Positions 35,285 through 45,445 of a stretch of 64,000 nucleotides of DNA are shown here, one piece after another. Numbering within the stretch: the stretch's first letter is position 1; the number at the start of each line of letters is the position of its first letter. The stretch comes from Kiritimatiellia bacterium. Lineage in GTDB: Bacteria > Verrucomicrobiota > Kiritimatiellia > UBA8416 > YA12-FULL-48-11. The position numbers and the translations under genes are program-made. The DNA lies in assembly GCA_028716365.1 (NCBI GenBank), contig JAQUPZ010000003.1, positions 124,001 through 188,000 on the forward strand, written 5' to 3'. Below the pieces are notes generated by a model. That model made no database searches and was not told where the DNA came from. It saw nothing but the letters and a program-made list of their open reading frames with translations.

Positions 35285-37693
35285 ATGAATAAAACTCGAG
35301 TGGTAATTATTCTGATGTTTGCCATGGAAGTGGTCGTTCCCATGGCGCTTGCGGTTGAACCGACATTTGACCAGGTGGCAGGTCGTTACCAGCGCCAGCG
35401 GACCTATCGGGCATATTTACATACACCGCTGGATTACAAGATCGTTGCGGCGCAACCGGTCTTCTGTACTTTGATGCAGGACGCAACTTTACGCATGCGC
35501 GAATTCCAGCCGAAGGGGAAGGCGAATCCACGAGACCATTGGAGTTCGGATTTCCTGCATCTAGGTGTTGGTTTCCTATTCGGCGAGAACGCGGAACTGT
35601 TCGACAAGAATAAAGTATGGCAATCCTTCGAATGGGACGGTATTCCGATCCATACCATTCAGGCGCAGTGGGGTTTTCTGACGCTCACACAAACTTCTTT
35701 CACAGAGCGGCAACCAGATGGAAAAGGGATGCTCCATATCCGTCTCGCGTTTGAGAACATTAATCCCGGTATGTCCGTCTCAAACAGTGTTTTCCTGTCG
35801 CTGACCTTCCAGCCGTATCGCCGTTACCTATGTGTCGGAAAGGATGTTCCCGGGGAGGATCATTATTACTCTTATAACCCGCTTCCGGACGCTTGGCGGT
35901 CCGGGAGAGCGTTAAAGTTTGAAAATGGTGACACGCTGATGAATGGTGACGTTGTGGCGGCAGTACTCAAGCCCTCTCCTGAGGTCAGGTTTTTGTGGGT
36001 GGCCGAAGAGAAAAACATTAAAAATCTTTTGCGGTGTGATTTGAATATTCCAGCGTTGAAGAAAGCTACTTTGGATGTAACCGTACCTTATGAGGTCTTT
36101 GACTTCTATGTGGATGAACTGGACCAACCCGCTGCCGAGTTACGCAAGGCGTGGAGGTTCACCAGGGCCGATCTGCCGGCGCTGCGCCTGAAAAATTTCG
36201 ATACGGGCCGGGTACTATGCCGGAACCGATGGAAGACGTGTTTGAACCGTGCGGCACAGTTCCAGACACCCGAAAGAACGGTGGATTGCTATGTCCGGAC
36301 GGCTTTGATTAACGGGCTTCAAATGCTAGCGGAAGAACCGGGAAAACCGTGGCTGACGTGCGGACAGGGAGGATTCTATCCGCGCAAGTTCATCTGGTCC
36401 GTTGAGCTGGCTCAACTGCTGATCGCGCTGGACAGGTTCGGATATCACGACGAGGTGCGGCATACACTCGATTATTTCATGACGACCCAGGATGGAAGCA
36501 AGGGGCCCCATGGGAAAATCTCCTCTCCGGACGGTTCTTTCGCACCATTTGTGGGTTGGATGGCAGAAACTGGAACCGTCCTTTCCATGGTGTGGCAACA
36601 TTACCTGTGCGCGCCGGACAAAGCCTGGCTCGAAACGGTTGTATCGCGTATTCTCCGGGGCGCAGCCTTTATCCGACGTGAACGGAACGCCTCGAAGATC
36701 ATGCAGGACGGGAAGCCAGTTCCGCATTACGGTCTTCTGCCAGAAGCTTCGCCGAACGACAGCTCTTTCCTTGGTCACTTCCTGTTTTCCGACGAAGCGA
36801 ACTGGCAAGGTCTTCAGGCGGCGGCTTCCATTTGCAGGGAACTCGGGCGGGCGGAGGCGGACGAGTTACAGGCGGACGCCGACGATTATCTGGCGTGTAT
36901 CCGCAAGGCGATCGATTATGCCACGGTTGACAAAGAGGGATGTCCAGGCATTCGGGTGATCAATCGCGAGGTGTATGGTAAAAAGGACAAGTCATTTCCC
37001 TACAGCCTTTATGCCGTTGATGCACAGTACTACCGTGTCCTGAGTTTGCAGGACGCCCGGTTACCGGGTATCGAAGCGTATTTACGGAGTTCCGGCGGTA
37101 TGACCGAAGAGTTTATTGCCACCATGGGTGGCCGGACTGCCTATACCGGATGGTCCGATTTGAAATGGAACAAAATATGGATGGCAAAGGGTGAACGTGA
37201 GAAGGCTGTTCGGACGTTTTACGGATTCATGGCGTACGGTTTTTCAGAAGATCTGTACATCGGAAGCGAACGTTTCAATGTAACGAATCTGTGGTGGGCT
37301 CCCTGGCAACCCAACGCCAGTAATAACGGACGCCTGTTGGAAATGGCAGGGGATCTTATCGCGTTTGAGGATGAAGGCCATCTCGTGGTTGCGGCTGGCG
37401 TACCGTCGTGGTGGTTTGAGCCGGGTAAGCGCTTCGGTCTGACGCAGTTTCATTTTGCAGATGGACAACTTGATTTGGAATGTGTCTCCGACTCCGAAGG
37501 CAGTGTGATGACACTTCTGATGACAGACGCGGCTAAGCCAGTTTCGGTTGAAATCCATCTGCCTGAAACGTACAGGGCGAAAAGTGCCAAACTACGAAAA
37601 GGCAAAGGAACGATTGAACGGATACAAGACGGATGTATGCTTCGGCTCCAACTCGCACCTGGGAAAAAGACGATACTTCGTTGGAACACGTAG
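35285..37693 (+). CDS. Exported six-hairpin (alpha/alpha)6 glycosidase-like protein
   Basis: An 802-residue protein with a signal peptide (about 1-23, ending ALAVE). The N-terminal 300 residues are beta-rich. The region about 340-700 has the repeated helical pairs of a six-hairpin glycosidase barrel (for example WSVELAQLLIALDRFGYHDEVRHTLDYF and FSDEANWQGLQAAASICRELG). A beta-domain ends the chain. It resembles rhamnosidase-type or GH15/GH94-like barrels, but I cannot name a family. The start is ATG 35285 with AAGGA upstream; it follows GH2 by 61 bases in the same operon. Confidence 0.6.
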   Translation: MNKTRVVIILMFAMEVVVPMALAVEPTFDQVAGRYQRQRTYRAYLHTPLDYKIVAAQPVFCTLMQDATLRMREFQPKGKANPRDHWSSDFLHLGVGFLFGENAELFDKNKVWQSFEWDGIPIHTIQAQWGFLTLTQTSFTERQPDGKGMLHIRLAFENINPGMSVSNSVFLSLTFQPYRRYLCVGKDVPGEDHYYSYNPLPDAWRSGRALKFENGDTLMNGDVVAAVLKPSPEVRFLWVAEEKNIKNLLRCDLNIPALKKATLDVTVPYEVFDFYVDELDQPAAELRKAWRFTRADLPALRLKNFDTGRVLCRNRWKTCLNRAAQFQTPERTVDCYVRTALINGLQMLAEEPGKPWLTCGQGGFYPRKFIWSVELAQLLIALDRFGYHDEVRHTLDYFMTTQDGSKGPHGKISSPDGSFAPFVGWMAETGTVLSMVWQHYLCAPDKAWLETVVSRILRGAAFIRRERNASKIMQDGKPVPHYGLLPEASPNDSSFLGHFLFSDEANWQGLQAAASICRELGRAEADELQADADDYLACIRKAIDYATVDKEGCPGIRVINREVYGKKDKSFPYSLYAVDAQYYRVLSLQDARLPGIEAYLRSSGGMTEEFIATMGGRTAYTGWSDLKWNKIWMAKGEREKAVRTFYGFMAYGFSEDLYIGSERFNVTNLWWAPWQPNASNNGRLLEMAGDLIAFEDEGHLVVAAGVPSWWFEPGKRFGLTQFHFADGQLDLECVSDSEGSVMTLLMTDAAKPVSVEIHLPETYRAKSAKLRKGKGTIERIQDGCMLRLQLAPGKKTILRWNT

Positions 37694-37758
37694 CGGATGG
37701 ATAAAACGGCGTGGTAACGCTGGCTGAATAGAGAATAACAGATTTAAAAGGAGACAAA

Positions 37759-39753
37759 ATGAATACAGTCAAACTGGGGATGATCGTTGCGGTAACAGTA
37801 TTTATTGTCGGGAATGCGGCTGGAGTCTCGCGTGCTGATGTGACAAATCACAGTCGCCTCAAAGCTCTACCTCTGGGTAACATCACTGCGAAAGGCTGGT
37901 TGAAAGCTCAACTTGAGCGCAACAAGGCCGGCATGGGTGGTCACATGGATGAACTGGAGCCGGAGATGATTGCCAAACCCTATGTCGACCGAAATCATAA
38001 ATCCCCCTATGTTAATAATCCCGGGTGGACAGGAGAAATTTCCGGCACGTATTGGGCTGGTTTTGTACAGTTGGCATTCACGCTGGATGATGATGAATTG
38101 AAAGCCAAGGCCCGGAAATGGGTTTATGGCACACTTGCGCTTCAGGAAGAAGACGGCTATCTGGGAAGTTACCGTAAAGATGAAAACCGGCAGCAGGACT
38201 ATAGTGCCTGGTCAGCCAACTGGTGTTACCGTGCCCTTCTAGGCTGGTATAGTGCCACAGGTGATGAAGCTGTTTTAAAGGCAGTCCATCGCGGTCTATT
38301 ATGGTTTGTAAAAAACTGGGCCGGTGATAAGAAAACAAATTATGCGGGTCCGACGCTCATGGAATCCATGATGGCAGTATACCTGCTTACCGGTGATGAA
38401 AACCTGTACCAGTGGTGCCTCGACTATAACCAGTGGCTGAATCAGAATGATAAATTCTATCAATCCATGTCAGCCTTTCAGCGTGATCAACTGGAATACA
38501 ACGAAGACCATGTTGTTGCCTTCGGTGAAAACGTCAAACATCCTGCACTGATTTATCAGGGGAAAGGACAGCAAGACTACCTGAAGGCCTCGATTCACGG
38601 GATCGAACAGATCATGTCTAAATGCTGGCAATGTAATGGCGCTCCTGTATCAAACTGGGAATATCACTCGCCCCCTGCGGCACATCACGAAACCGAGTAC
38701 TGCAATTTTTCCACTTACGTGAATACTTTTTCACACATGGTCCGCATCACCGGGCGCGCAGAATACGGCGATTACATGGAACGGATCCTTTTCAATGCCG
38801 CACAGGGAGCCCGGAAAAAAGACGAACGGGCCATCGCCTATATGAGTTCTCCAAATCAGCTTTTTGCAACCATGGATTCGTCATTATTTGGATGCGACCC
38901 GTCATTTGAAGTCTATGCACCTGTTGTCCATGTAGCTTGTTGTCCGGCTCAGTCGGTACGCATCTACCCAGAGTATATTCGTGCCTTGTCCATGTACGAT
39001 GCGGATGAAAACATGTTCCTGCCTGCTTATGGGCCATGTTCCATTCGTTTTACTTCCAAAACCGGCGTAAAGATTGATATCCAGGAGGAGACCGCTTATC
39101 CGTTCGACGAAAACATTAAACTCAAAATCAAGGCATCGGAATCATGGAAACGAAAGTTGATGCTCAAGATACCTGCATGGTGTAAAAAATACCGTATTGA
39201 GTTAAATGGTAAACCGGTTGAAGGCGCAGTAAATACAGATGGTTATCTGCCTGTGGAAAATGACTGGCATGACGATACGGTGTCCATCTGTTTTGAAATG
39301 ACGCCGCGAGTCGTACCGGTGAAGGACGTATATTTTCAAAAAGAGCCGTTGCGCGCCATCGAATGCGGACCTCTGCTGTTTTCACTTCGTTTTCCCGAAA
39401 ACTGGAAGGAAATAAAGGGGACTCCTAAAACACCCTTGCCGCAGGGATGGTCATGGTACGAGGCATCTTATTTATCGAAGGAACCGTTCTATTCTCTAGA
39501 CCTCAAAGAGCTCAATGATGGCGCGGCTATTGTCAAACAACGCTGTGAGTCGAACTATCCCTGGGACAATAGCCCGTTAAAACTGAAAGTTCCGATGCAT
39601 CGTTCGCAGAGGGCATACCAAAGGACAGCAAGGAAACACACAGGCCTTGCCTATGATAATCCTGTGACTGCTGAACCCAAAACAGAACTTGTGGAACTGG
39701 TACCTTACGGCTGTACTATATTACGTCTAACTTGTTTTACCATCTGTAAGTAA
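37759..39753 (+). CDS. Exported GH127/DUF1680 beta-L-arabinofuranosidase-like enzyme
   Basis: A 664-residue protein with a signal peptide (about 1-27). The DUF1680 domain is plain: an (alpha/alpha)6 barrel with ETEYC, where E313 and C315 match the first two zinc ligands of the family, and VACCPAQSVRIYPEYI, where C394-C395 match the zinc-bound cysteine pair including the catalytic thiolate. The C-terminal beta-sandwich follows. Family members release beta-L-arabinofuranose or related sugars. AAAAGGAG precedes the ATG. It ends the series of hydrolase genes. Confidence 0.85.
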   Translation: MNTVKLGMIVAVTVFIVGNAAGVSRADVTNHSRLKALPLGNITAKGWLKAQLERNKAGMGGHMDELEPEMIAKPYVDRNHKSPYVNNPGWTGEISGTYWAGFVQLAFTLDDDELKAKARKWVYGTLALQEEDGYLGSYRKDENRQQDYSAWSANWCYRALLGWYSATGDEAVLKAVHRGLLWFVKNWAGDKKTNYAGPTLMESMMAVYLLTGDENLYQWCLDYNQWLNQNDKFYQSMSAFQRDQLEYNEDHVVAFGENVKHPALIYQGKGQQDYLKASIHGIEQIMSKCWQCNGAPVSNWEYHSPPAAHHETEYCNFSTYVNTFSHMVRITGRAEYGDYMERILFNAAQGARKKDERAIAYMSSPNQLFATMDSSLFGCDPSFEVYAPVVHVACCPAQSVRIYPEYIRALSMYDADENMFLPAYGPCSIRFTSKTGVKIDIQEETAYPFDENIKLKIKASESWKRKLMLKIPAWCKKYRIELNGKPVEGAVNTDGYLPVENDWHDDTVSICFEMTPRVVPVKDVYFQKEPLRAIECGPLLFSLRFPENWKEIKGTPKTPLPQGWSWYEASYLSKEPFYSLDLKELNDGAAIVKQRCESNYPWDNSPLKLKVPMHRSQRAYQRTARKHTGLAYDNPVTAEPKTELVELVPYGCTILRLTCFTICK

Positions 39754-39820
39754 AATTAGAAGATTGTGCGGAAATATAAATCGAGGTTGGCAAAAGAACA
39801 GATGTTCGCAGGAAGCAGCC

Positions 39821-39853
39821 TTTGACGTTGACATCTATTGCGTTGTGGTGACA
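39821..39853 (+). promoter_or_regulatory. Tandem TTGAC motif shared with 44509
   Basis: TTTGACGTTGACA followed by 20 bases matches the sequence at 44509-44541 in 26 of 33 positions. It lies 125 bases before the isomerase start, almost the same distance as the second copy from its gene (112). It may be a promoter or operator; no good -10 box can be assigned. Confidence 0.35.
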
Positions 39854-39945
39854 AAATTCTTTTCCAAGACCGTGGTAATCAGAGAACAGGAAATCAGTTG
39901 GAGCGTTGTGTTTTTACAAAAATAGTTACAAACGAAAGGTGAAAA

Positions 39946-40860
39946 ATGAAACTTGGATTTGTTACTGCAATACTTCCCGAACTCAATCTCAATCAGGTCC
40001 TCGAATTTGCAGCCCGTGAAGGGTTCGCGTGCATTGAGGTCATGTGCTGGCCTGTTGGTAAGGCTGAACGCAGGTTTGCAGGTGTTACGCATATTGATGT
40101 TAACAACCTCTCCAGAATGCAAGCTGACGACATCAACGCGCTTTGTGCCAGTCATGGCGTCAGTATCAGCGGGCTTGGCTATTACCCGAATCCGCTGGAT
40201 CCCGACCTTGCCGCCGCCAAACGCCAGGTTGATCACATTAAAAAGGTTATTGTTGCAGCGGAGAAACTTGGTCTGAAAAACGTTAACACGTTTGTTGGCC
40301 GTGACTGGACAAAGACCGTGGATGAGAACTGGCCGCGTTTCCTGAAGACATGGAAGCCGCTTATTGCTTTTGCCGAGAACCATGGCATAAAAATTGGTAT
40401 TGAGAATTGCCCTATGTTGTTCTCACGTGATGAGTGGCCTGGTGGTAAGAACCTGGCGACCACACCGGTCATCTGGCGTCGCATGTTCAGCGACATTCCA
40501 TCGAAGAACTTTGGCCTGAACTATGATCCATCACATTTTATCCTTCAGCATATGGATCCAGCCAGGCCACTGAGAGAATTCAAGAGCAAGTTGTTTCATC
40601 TTCACGCCAAAGACGTGCGAATTATTCACGAACAGCGGGAAGAAGTGGGTATTTTTGCTTATCCTTTACAATGGCATCAGCCGCGCATTCCTGGTTTTGG
40701 TGACATTGACTGGGCGCGTTTTATGGCCGCGCTCTACGATGTTGGTTACGCCGGTCCGGTATGCATAGAGGTGGAAGACGATACTTTCGGCAAGACGCTG
40801 GAAGGCCGGAAACAAGCAGTAAAGATTGCTGGTAACGTTTTACGGCCGTTTTTTGCGTGA
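39946..40860 (+). CDS. Sugar phosphate isomerase/epimerase (xylose-isomerase-like TIM barrel)
   Basis: A 304-residue cytoplasmic protein of the AP-endonuclease-2/xylose-isomerase-like fold. Metal-site motifs are visible: [27 protein letters not shown] and [10 protein letters not shown]. Relatives include D-tagatose/D-allulose 3-epimerases, inosose dehydratases and hydroxypyruvate isomerases. Together with the Gfo/Idh/MocA enzymes it probably processes keto-sugar or inositol-type intermediates. AAAGGTG precedes the ATG. Confidence 0.83.
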   Translation: MKLGFVTAILPELNLNQVLEFAAREGFACIEVMCWPVGKAERRFAGVTHIDVNNLSRMQADDINALCASHGVSISGLGYYPNPLDPDLAAAKRQVDHIKKVIVAAEKLGLKNVNTFVGRDWTKTVDENWPRFLKTWKPLIAFAENHGIKIGIENCPMLFSRDEWPGGKNLATTPVIWRRMFSDIPSKNFGLNYDPSHFILQHMDPARPLREFKSKLFHLHAKDVRIIHEQREEVGIFAYPLQWHQPRIPGFGDIDWARFMAALYDVGYAGPVCIEVEDDTFGKTLEGRKQAVKIAGNVLRPFFA

Positions 40861-41101
40861 ACCCATGACTGTTATTACAACAGCGTGGCTGATTACCACC
40901 TTTGGATAAAACTTCGTCGGACAGGCCTATGGATTCTGCGAAGGAACTACGCGCTTCTTATACCACATCCTGGCAGGTGTTTTCCGGGCTTTTCTCGTTC
41001 AAATACACCTGATTCAGGCCCTTTTCTTTTTACAATTGAGTGACAATCCAAAATACAGATTGTTGTACATTACTCTCAGACAAAAGGAAAGGAGTGCGAC
41101 C

Positions 41102-42229
41102 ATGAAACAGTATTTGATAACAGTTTCGTTGATTTGCATGGTAACTGGCGCTCTTGCGCAAACCCTGGAAGTTGATCCAGCCCAGGAAAGTTGGAACACG
41201 CCGGGGCAGGCTTCAATGCCACCACCACCGCCGCAGGTTCAAAGTGTACCGGATGGCTGTGATGCCGCTTACTTTTATAAATCGCTGCAGCCTCATGGGA
41301 CCTGGATAGAGATAAATCCTTTAGGGATTGTCTGGCGACCTCATGTGGCCATAAAGGATACTACATGGCGCCCTTATTATAGCGGCGGACGATGGGTTTG
41401 GGTTAACAACGTATGGGCTTGGAGTTCGGATTATGAATGGGGCTGGGCCCCGTTTCATTATGGCCGGTGGGTCATGAGTACTGGCCTTGGCTGGGTATGG
41501 ATTCCAGGCAAGGAATGGTCGCCCGCATGGGTTATATGGGATCAGACGCCAACGCAATTCGGTTGGGCACCCATGCCACCGGAAAGTTCTGCTTATATTG
41601 GTATAGGTAGTACAACTGGTAGTGGTTTCTCGTGGGGATTTCAATTCAGTCTGACGCGTGACCACTATGTTTACACACCGTGTAGCAGTTTTCGCGAAGT
41701 GATTGTTGTTAATGAACCGGCTTACAGGTACTACAATTACGGGTATTATGGACATTACGGACATTACAATAATTCCTGCGATGGAAATCGTCATGACCAT
41801 CATGAACGGCCGGCTTGTGATGTACGCCGTGAACCGACAGCAGTTCATACGCCGGAACCGTCAAGGCGTACGTCGGCGATGCAGCAGATAGTGACGCGTA
41901 CCACACTTCCAGTTGTGAATGTTTCAAGGCCTATACAACAGGTGACTCCACAGCGGCCGGCTTCTGAAGTACGCCGTGAGCCGACAGTGGTTCGTACGCC
42001 GGAACCGTCAAGGCGAACATCGGCAATGCAACAGATAGTGAGGCATACCGCGCCTGCAGTCCCAAGTGTTTCCAGACAGGTACAGCAGGCAGCACCGCGG
42101 GTGAATGTAACTCCACCATCGAGGATAACCGCTCCGCGGATTTCGGCTGGCAATGCTAACAGGGCAAGTAGTTCCTCGGATCGACGATCAAGCCGTCTTT
42201 CGGACATAGTTTCACGTTCTCGGAAGTAA
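41102..42229 (+). CDS. Exported DUF6600-type Trp/Tyr-rich protein with duplicated tail
   Basis: A 375-residue secreted protein. A signal peptide (about 1-20, ending ALAQ) is followed by a proline stretch and a Trp/Gly-rich domain (LQPHGTWIEINPLGIVWRP, WVWVNNVWAWSSDYEWGWAPFHYGRWV) that matches the DUF6600 pattern. A Tyr/His-rich segment and a basic, Ser/Pro-rich tail come next. The tail contains a 49-residue direct repeat (R-R-E-P-T and RRTSAMQQIV in both units). No enzyme activity can be inferred; it looks like a cell-surface structural protein. The start is ATG 41102 after AAAGGAG. The gap at 40861-41101 shows only a small ACAATC/GATTGT dyad (41043-41063). Confidence 0.68.
   Translation: MKQYLITVSLICMVTGALAQTLEVDPAQESWNTPGQASMPPPPPQVQSVPDGCDAAYFYKSLQPHGTWIEINPLGIVWRPHVAIKDTTWRPYYSGGRWVWVNNVWAWSSDYEWGWAPFHYGRWVMSTGLGWVWIPGKEWSPAWVIWDQTPTQFGWAPMPPESSAYIGIGSTTGSGFSWGFQFSLTRDHYVYTPCSSFREVIVVNEPAYRYYNYGYYGHYGHYNNSCDGNRHDHHERPACDVRREPTAVHTPEPSRRTSAMQQIVTRTTLPVVNVSRPIQQVTPQRPASEVRREPTVVRTPEPSRRTSAMQQIVRHTAPAVPSVSRQVQQAAPRVNVTPPSRITAPRISAGNANRASSSSDRRSSRLSDIVSRSRK
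41808..42101 (+). repeat. Two tandem 147-bp units inside the DUF6600-type gene
   Basis: GGCCGG begins each unit at 41808 and 41955, an offset of 147 bp (49 codons). The first 90 bases of each unit are nearly identical and the remainder has diverged, so the duplication is in frame and not very recent. Confidence 0.7.
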
Positions 42230-42246
42230 GCGAAGGAGGTAAGACC

Positions 42247-42906
42247 ATGAAAACAAACAGGCAGATACTAACATATACGCTTGCAGGAATCATGATATTT
42301 GGTGTCGTTTGTGCCGGAGCGGAAGAGAAATCATTTGATCTGGTTACGGGCTATCACTGGCTTTCTCCGAAAAAGGACATGGATTGGAAGGACGCGTCGG
42401 GGATCGAAATGCAGTTGCGATTCTGGCAGAGCGAACATCTGGGTTTTGGTGTTGTGGCTGCATACGATACCTGGAAGGCCAGGACCGAAATTACCGAGGA
42501 GGAGGGAGTGGATTCCTATTTTTATACGTCGGTTTTCGGTGATGCATCCGTTACAAGTCTTGGTGCTTCATTGCTTTACCGTTCGGAGTCGTCGGCTTCT
42601 GTGAAGCTGCTATTGGATATCGGGTTACGCTATGCGTTGGTGGATTCAAGTGTGTATGGTGAGGCAGCTTATGATGGACCGGGTGGCCCAAATTATTTCA
42701 ATGAGAAGATTGATATCGACGACACAGTGTTATTTGTAGTTGGGGCCGGAGTGGAATTCGAGGTAACCAAGGACATTGCGCTTATCCTCGGTCTGGGATA
42801 TCAGATTGACCTCAAGAAGCCGGAGGAAACATTTGCCGGCGAGTCCCTGGGTGAAACAGGTCTTGATGCAGTCAAGTATGGTCTGAGCCTCACCTGTAAG
42901 TTTTAA
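42247..42906 (+). CDS. Outer-membrane beta-barrel protein
   Basis: A 219-residue protein with a signal peptide (about 1-25). The rest has alternating amphipathic strands with frequent Gly/Tyr (GFGVVAAYDTW, KLLLDIGLRYALVDSSVYG, DIALILGLGYQIDLK) and a C-terminal Phe, typical of small OmpA/OmpW-like barrels. It is separated from the DUF6600-type gene by 17 bases and has a strong AAGGAGG, so the two surface proteins are co-expressed. The role is unknown. Confidence 0.7.
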   Translation: MKTNRQILTYTLAGIMIFGVVCAGAEEKSFDLVTGYHWLSPKKDMDWKDASGIEMQLRFWQSEHLGFGVVAAYDTWKARTEITEEEGVDSYFYTSVFGDASVTSLGASLLYRSESSASVKLLLDIGLRYALVDSSVYGEAAYDGPGGPNYFNEKIDIDDTVLFVVGAGVEFEVTKDIALILGLGYQIDLKKPEETFAGESLGETGLDAVKYGLSLTCKF

Positions 42907-43014
42907 ATTGATTGCGTGCAGGATTTTTATTGTTGGACAAGCCCCCCGGCCATATAGTTATTCCCGCATTTGACAGGATGACACTGCCAGACGGATTTTA
43001 AAGGAGGAATACAT

Positions 43015-44400
43015 ATGGCGAAGAAAAAACGGACGATCAACCGCAGGGATTTTATTAGAGCATCGGCTACTGTGGCAGCGTTCACGATTATTCCACGACA
43101 TGTACTGGGCGGTCCTGGAAAATTGTCGGCCAACGAAAAACTCAATATTGCTGGAGTTGGTGTCGGCGGGATGGGTGGACATAACTTATCGGTCTGTGCC
43201 GCGACAGAAAACATCGTGGCGCTTTGCGACGTGGATGCTGGTGGTTATGCTGCCAAGACCATTGCCAAGTATCCTAAAGCCAAGGTATACAAGGATTTCC
43301 GCGTTATGTTGGACGAGCAGAAGGACATTGGTGCGGTGATTGTAGCCACCCCCGACCACAGTCATGCTGTTGTTGCCCTGGCGGCTATTCAACGGGGTAA
43401 ACATGTCTATGTACAGAAACCGCTGGCCCATTCCGTTTACGAAGCTCGAATACTGACAGAAGCCGCCCGCAAATATAAGGTCATGACGCAAATGGGCAAC
43501 CAGGGACATTCCGGGGACGGTACGCGTCTTATCTGCGAATGGATATGGGATGGGGCCATCGGACCGGTACGTGAAGTGCACGTCTGGACCAACCGGCCAG
43601 TCTGGCCGCAGAGTGTCGAAGCAGAGAAGCCTAAGGAAACACCGGATGTTCCATCAACGCTTGATTGGGACCTGTGGATAGGGCCTGCGGCCATGCGACC
43701 ATATCATCCTGTATATCATCCGGGCACCTGGCGGGCGTGGTGTGACTTTGGAACGGGTTCGCTCGGAGACCTCGGATGTCATGTTATGGATTGTGCATTC
43801 TGGGCGTTGAAACTGAAATATCCTGTCAGCGTGGAAGGATGTATTTCAACTTATTGGAGCGGATTGTGGAAAAAAACAGATCCGAAGAACGAACAGTATC
43901 CACGGTCCAGTATTGTCCGTTATAAATTTCCGGCACGGGAAGGCATGCCGGACGTGAAGATGACCTGGTGGGATGGCGGTTTGATGCCGCCCCGGCCTGA
44001 AGTATTGGAAAAGGGCCGGCGGATGGGTGATGAAGATGGAGGGGTTTTGTTCCTGGGCGACAAAGGTGCACTGATGTGCGGTTGTTATGGCAAGAGTCCG
44101 AGGCTGATTCCTGAAACAACCATGAAGGAATACAAACAGCCGGCCAAAACACTGGAACGTGTTTCCGGAGGAGAGGGTGGACATGAAAAGGATTGGGTCC
44201 GGGCATGTAAAGACGGTAAACCGTCGAGTTCGAACTTTGATTACTCCGGTCCATTTGCCGAGACTGTACTCATGGGAAATCTGGCGGTCAGGTATCCTAA
44301 TCGCGAACTACTGTGGGATGGGGAGAATATGAAGGTCACGAATGACAACGATGCCGATGGGTATGTCCGGCGGCAGTATCGAAGTGGCTGGACCTTGTAG
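43015..44400 (+). CDS. Second Tat-exported Gfo/Idh/MocA family oxidoreductase
   Basis: A 461-residue enzyme. Tat signal: [25 protein letters not shown]. The Rossmann fold starts at [15 protein letters not shown]. The catalytic-lysine motif is VQKPL with K135, again Gln in place of Glu, as in the enzyme at 16261. The C-terminal half includes [16 protein letters not shown] and [17 protein letters not shown], matching the bacterial exported subgroup common in PVC genomes. It probably oxidises a released sugar in the periplasm. AAAGGAGG precedes the start. Confidence 0.86.
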   Translation: MAKKKRTINRRDFIRASATVAAFTIIPRHVLGGPGKLSANEKLNIAGVGVGGMGGHNLSVCAATENIVALCDVDAGGYAAKTIAKYPKAKVYKDFRVMLDEQKDIGAVIVATPDHSHAVVALAAIQRGKHVYVQKPLAHSVYEARILTEAARKYKVMTQMGNQGHSGDGTRLICEWIWDGAIGPVREVHVWTNRPVWPQSVEAEKPKETPDVPSTLDWDLWIGPAAMRPYHPVYHPGTWRAWCDFGTGSLGDLGCHVMDCAFWALKLKYPVSVEGCISTYWSGLWKKTDPKNEQYPRSSIVRYKFPAREGMPDVKMTWWDGGLMPPRPEVLEKGRRMGDEDGGVLFLGDKGALMCGCYGKSPRLIPETTMKEYKQPAKTLERVSGGEGGHEKDWVRACKDGKPSSSNFDYSGPFAETVLMGNLAVRYPNRELLWDGENMKVTNDNDADGYVRRQYRSGWTL

Positions 44401-44508
44401 GACAGTACTGTTGTTGTATTTTAAGGAGAATTGGTTATAGATTCTGCCGGAAGTCGAAGTGAGAAACTATAATGCTGTGAGGGTAAAAGTGGAGAAAACC
44501 CTGAGTGG

Positions 44509-44541
44509 TTTGACATTGACAGTTACTGCGTTGAAGTGCCA
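44509..44541 (+). promoter_or_regulatory. Tandem TTGAC motif, second copy
   Basis: TTTGACATTGACA plus 20 bases, 26 of 33 identical to 39821-39853, lies 112 bases before the chorismate-mutase-like gene. The remaining 220-base gap has no other feature that I recognise. Confidence 0.35.
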
Positions 44542-44620
44542 GTATTCCGTCGCAAAGTTTTTATACGAAGTAAATTATTAAGGTGTTTGGGGAAAAGTTT
44601 CAGGATAATTCTCGAAATTT

Positions 44621-45388
44621 ATGCCTGCTATAATTGACAATTTAAGACTGAAGCTTGATCAAATGTCCGAACGAATTGTGAGCGGACTTAAGGACAGGTC
44701 TCGTTACGTAATCAGTAATGGTGTTTTTTCAGAAGAATTTTCAAATGGTATGAGTTGGTTCAGGTATCGACTGTTCAGGGAACAAAGTTTAGATGCGGAA
44801 TTTGGGCGGTATGAATTTGAAGATCAACATCCATTACTTTTCTCGAAGGAACAATTGGCAATGCCCAAAAGAACAAGACCTCATAACGATTTGGGTATAG
44901 CTCATGTACCTGTAGATAATGGAGATAGTATCTTGACCCTTTACAGGCAAACAATCACTAAAATATGTGAGTCAGGCGAAGATCATGATAATTACGGTGA
45001 AATTGCAAAGCTTGATGTCAGTAATGTTCTGACGCTATATGAAAGAATATGCGGTTTTGCGGCTAAAGTGGCGGAATATAAAATAGAAAAGGAACCCAGG
45101 ACGCTGCATTTTGATCCGGATTTTTTGCGAAGTTATCTGACAGATACAGAAAGAGAAAAACAGGTAATAAGTTATGCCTTGAAATTAGCCCAAAAGGCAC
45201 AACTTCCTCATCCGGAACTTATGTCTGATTTTTTCAGAACGATCATTAACAGAACCATGGATGTAGAAGTTGAATATATTCTTAAAGCATCAGAGGCTAG
45301 AAGAAATCAAACACCAAGATCTCCTGTCGGATTTGGTCAGACTCCCAGAAGTCAGGAACAGAAAAGTTCTGGTTGGGGAAGCAAATAA
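44621..45388 (+). CDS. Putative AroQ-type chorismate mutase, eukaryote-like long form
   Basis: A 255-residue helical cytoplasmic protein. The first helix (LRLKLDQMSERIVSGLKDRSRY) has the Arg/Glu spacing of AroQ chorismate mutases. The following stretch (LFREQSLDAEFGRYEFEDQHPLLF) and the later YGEIAKLDVSNVLTLYERICGFAAKVAEYK recall the allosteric fungal and plant enzymes, which are also about 255-300 residues rather than the 90-100 of bacterial domains. If correct, it converts chorismate to prephenate for Phe/Tyr synthesis. The tail (230-255) is polar and probably disordered. The ribosome site is weak (AGGA 15 bases upstream). It has no link to the neighbouring sugar genes. The family call rests on pattern memory only. 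Confidence 0.5.
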   Translation: MPAIIDNLRLKLDQMSERIVSGLKDRSRYVISNGVFSEEFSNGMSWFRYRLFREQSLDAEFGRYEFEDQHPLLFSKEQLAMPKRTRPHNDLGIAHVPVDNGDSILTLYRQTITKICESGEDHDNYGEIAKLDVSNVLTLYERICGFAAKVAEYKIEKEPRTLHFDPDFLRSYLTDTEREKQVISYALKLAQKAQLPHPELMSDFFRTIINRTMDVEVEYILKASEARRNQTPRSPVGFGQTPRSQEQKSSGWGSK

Positions 45389-45445
45389 TACCTTGCGCCA
45401 TGGATTATTAAGCCTGAATTCCCGTCGGCAAGGAGACCCGTCAAT

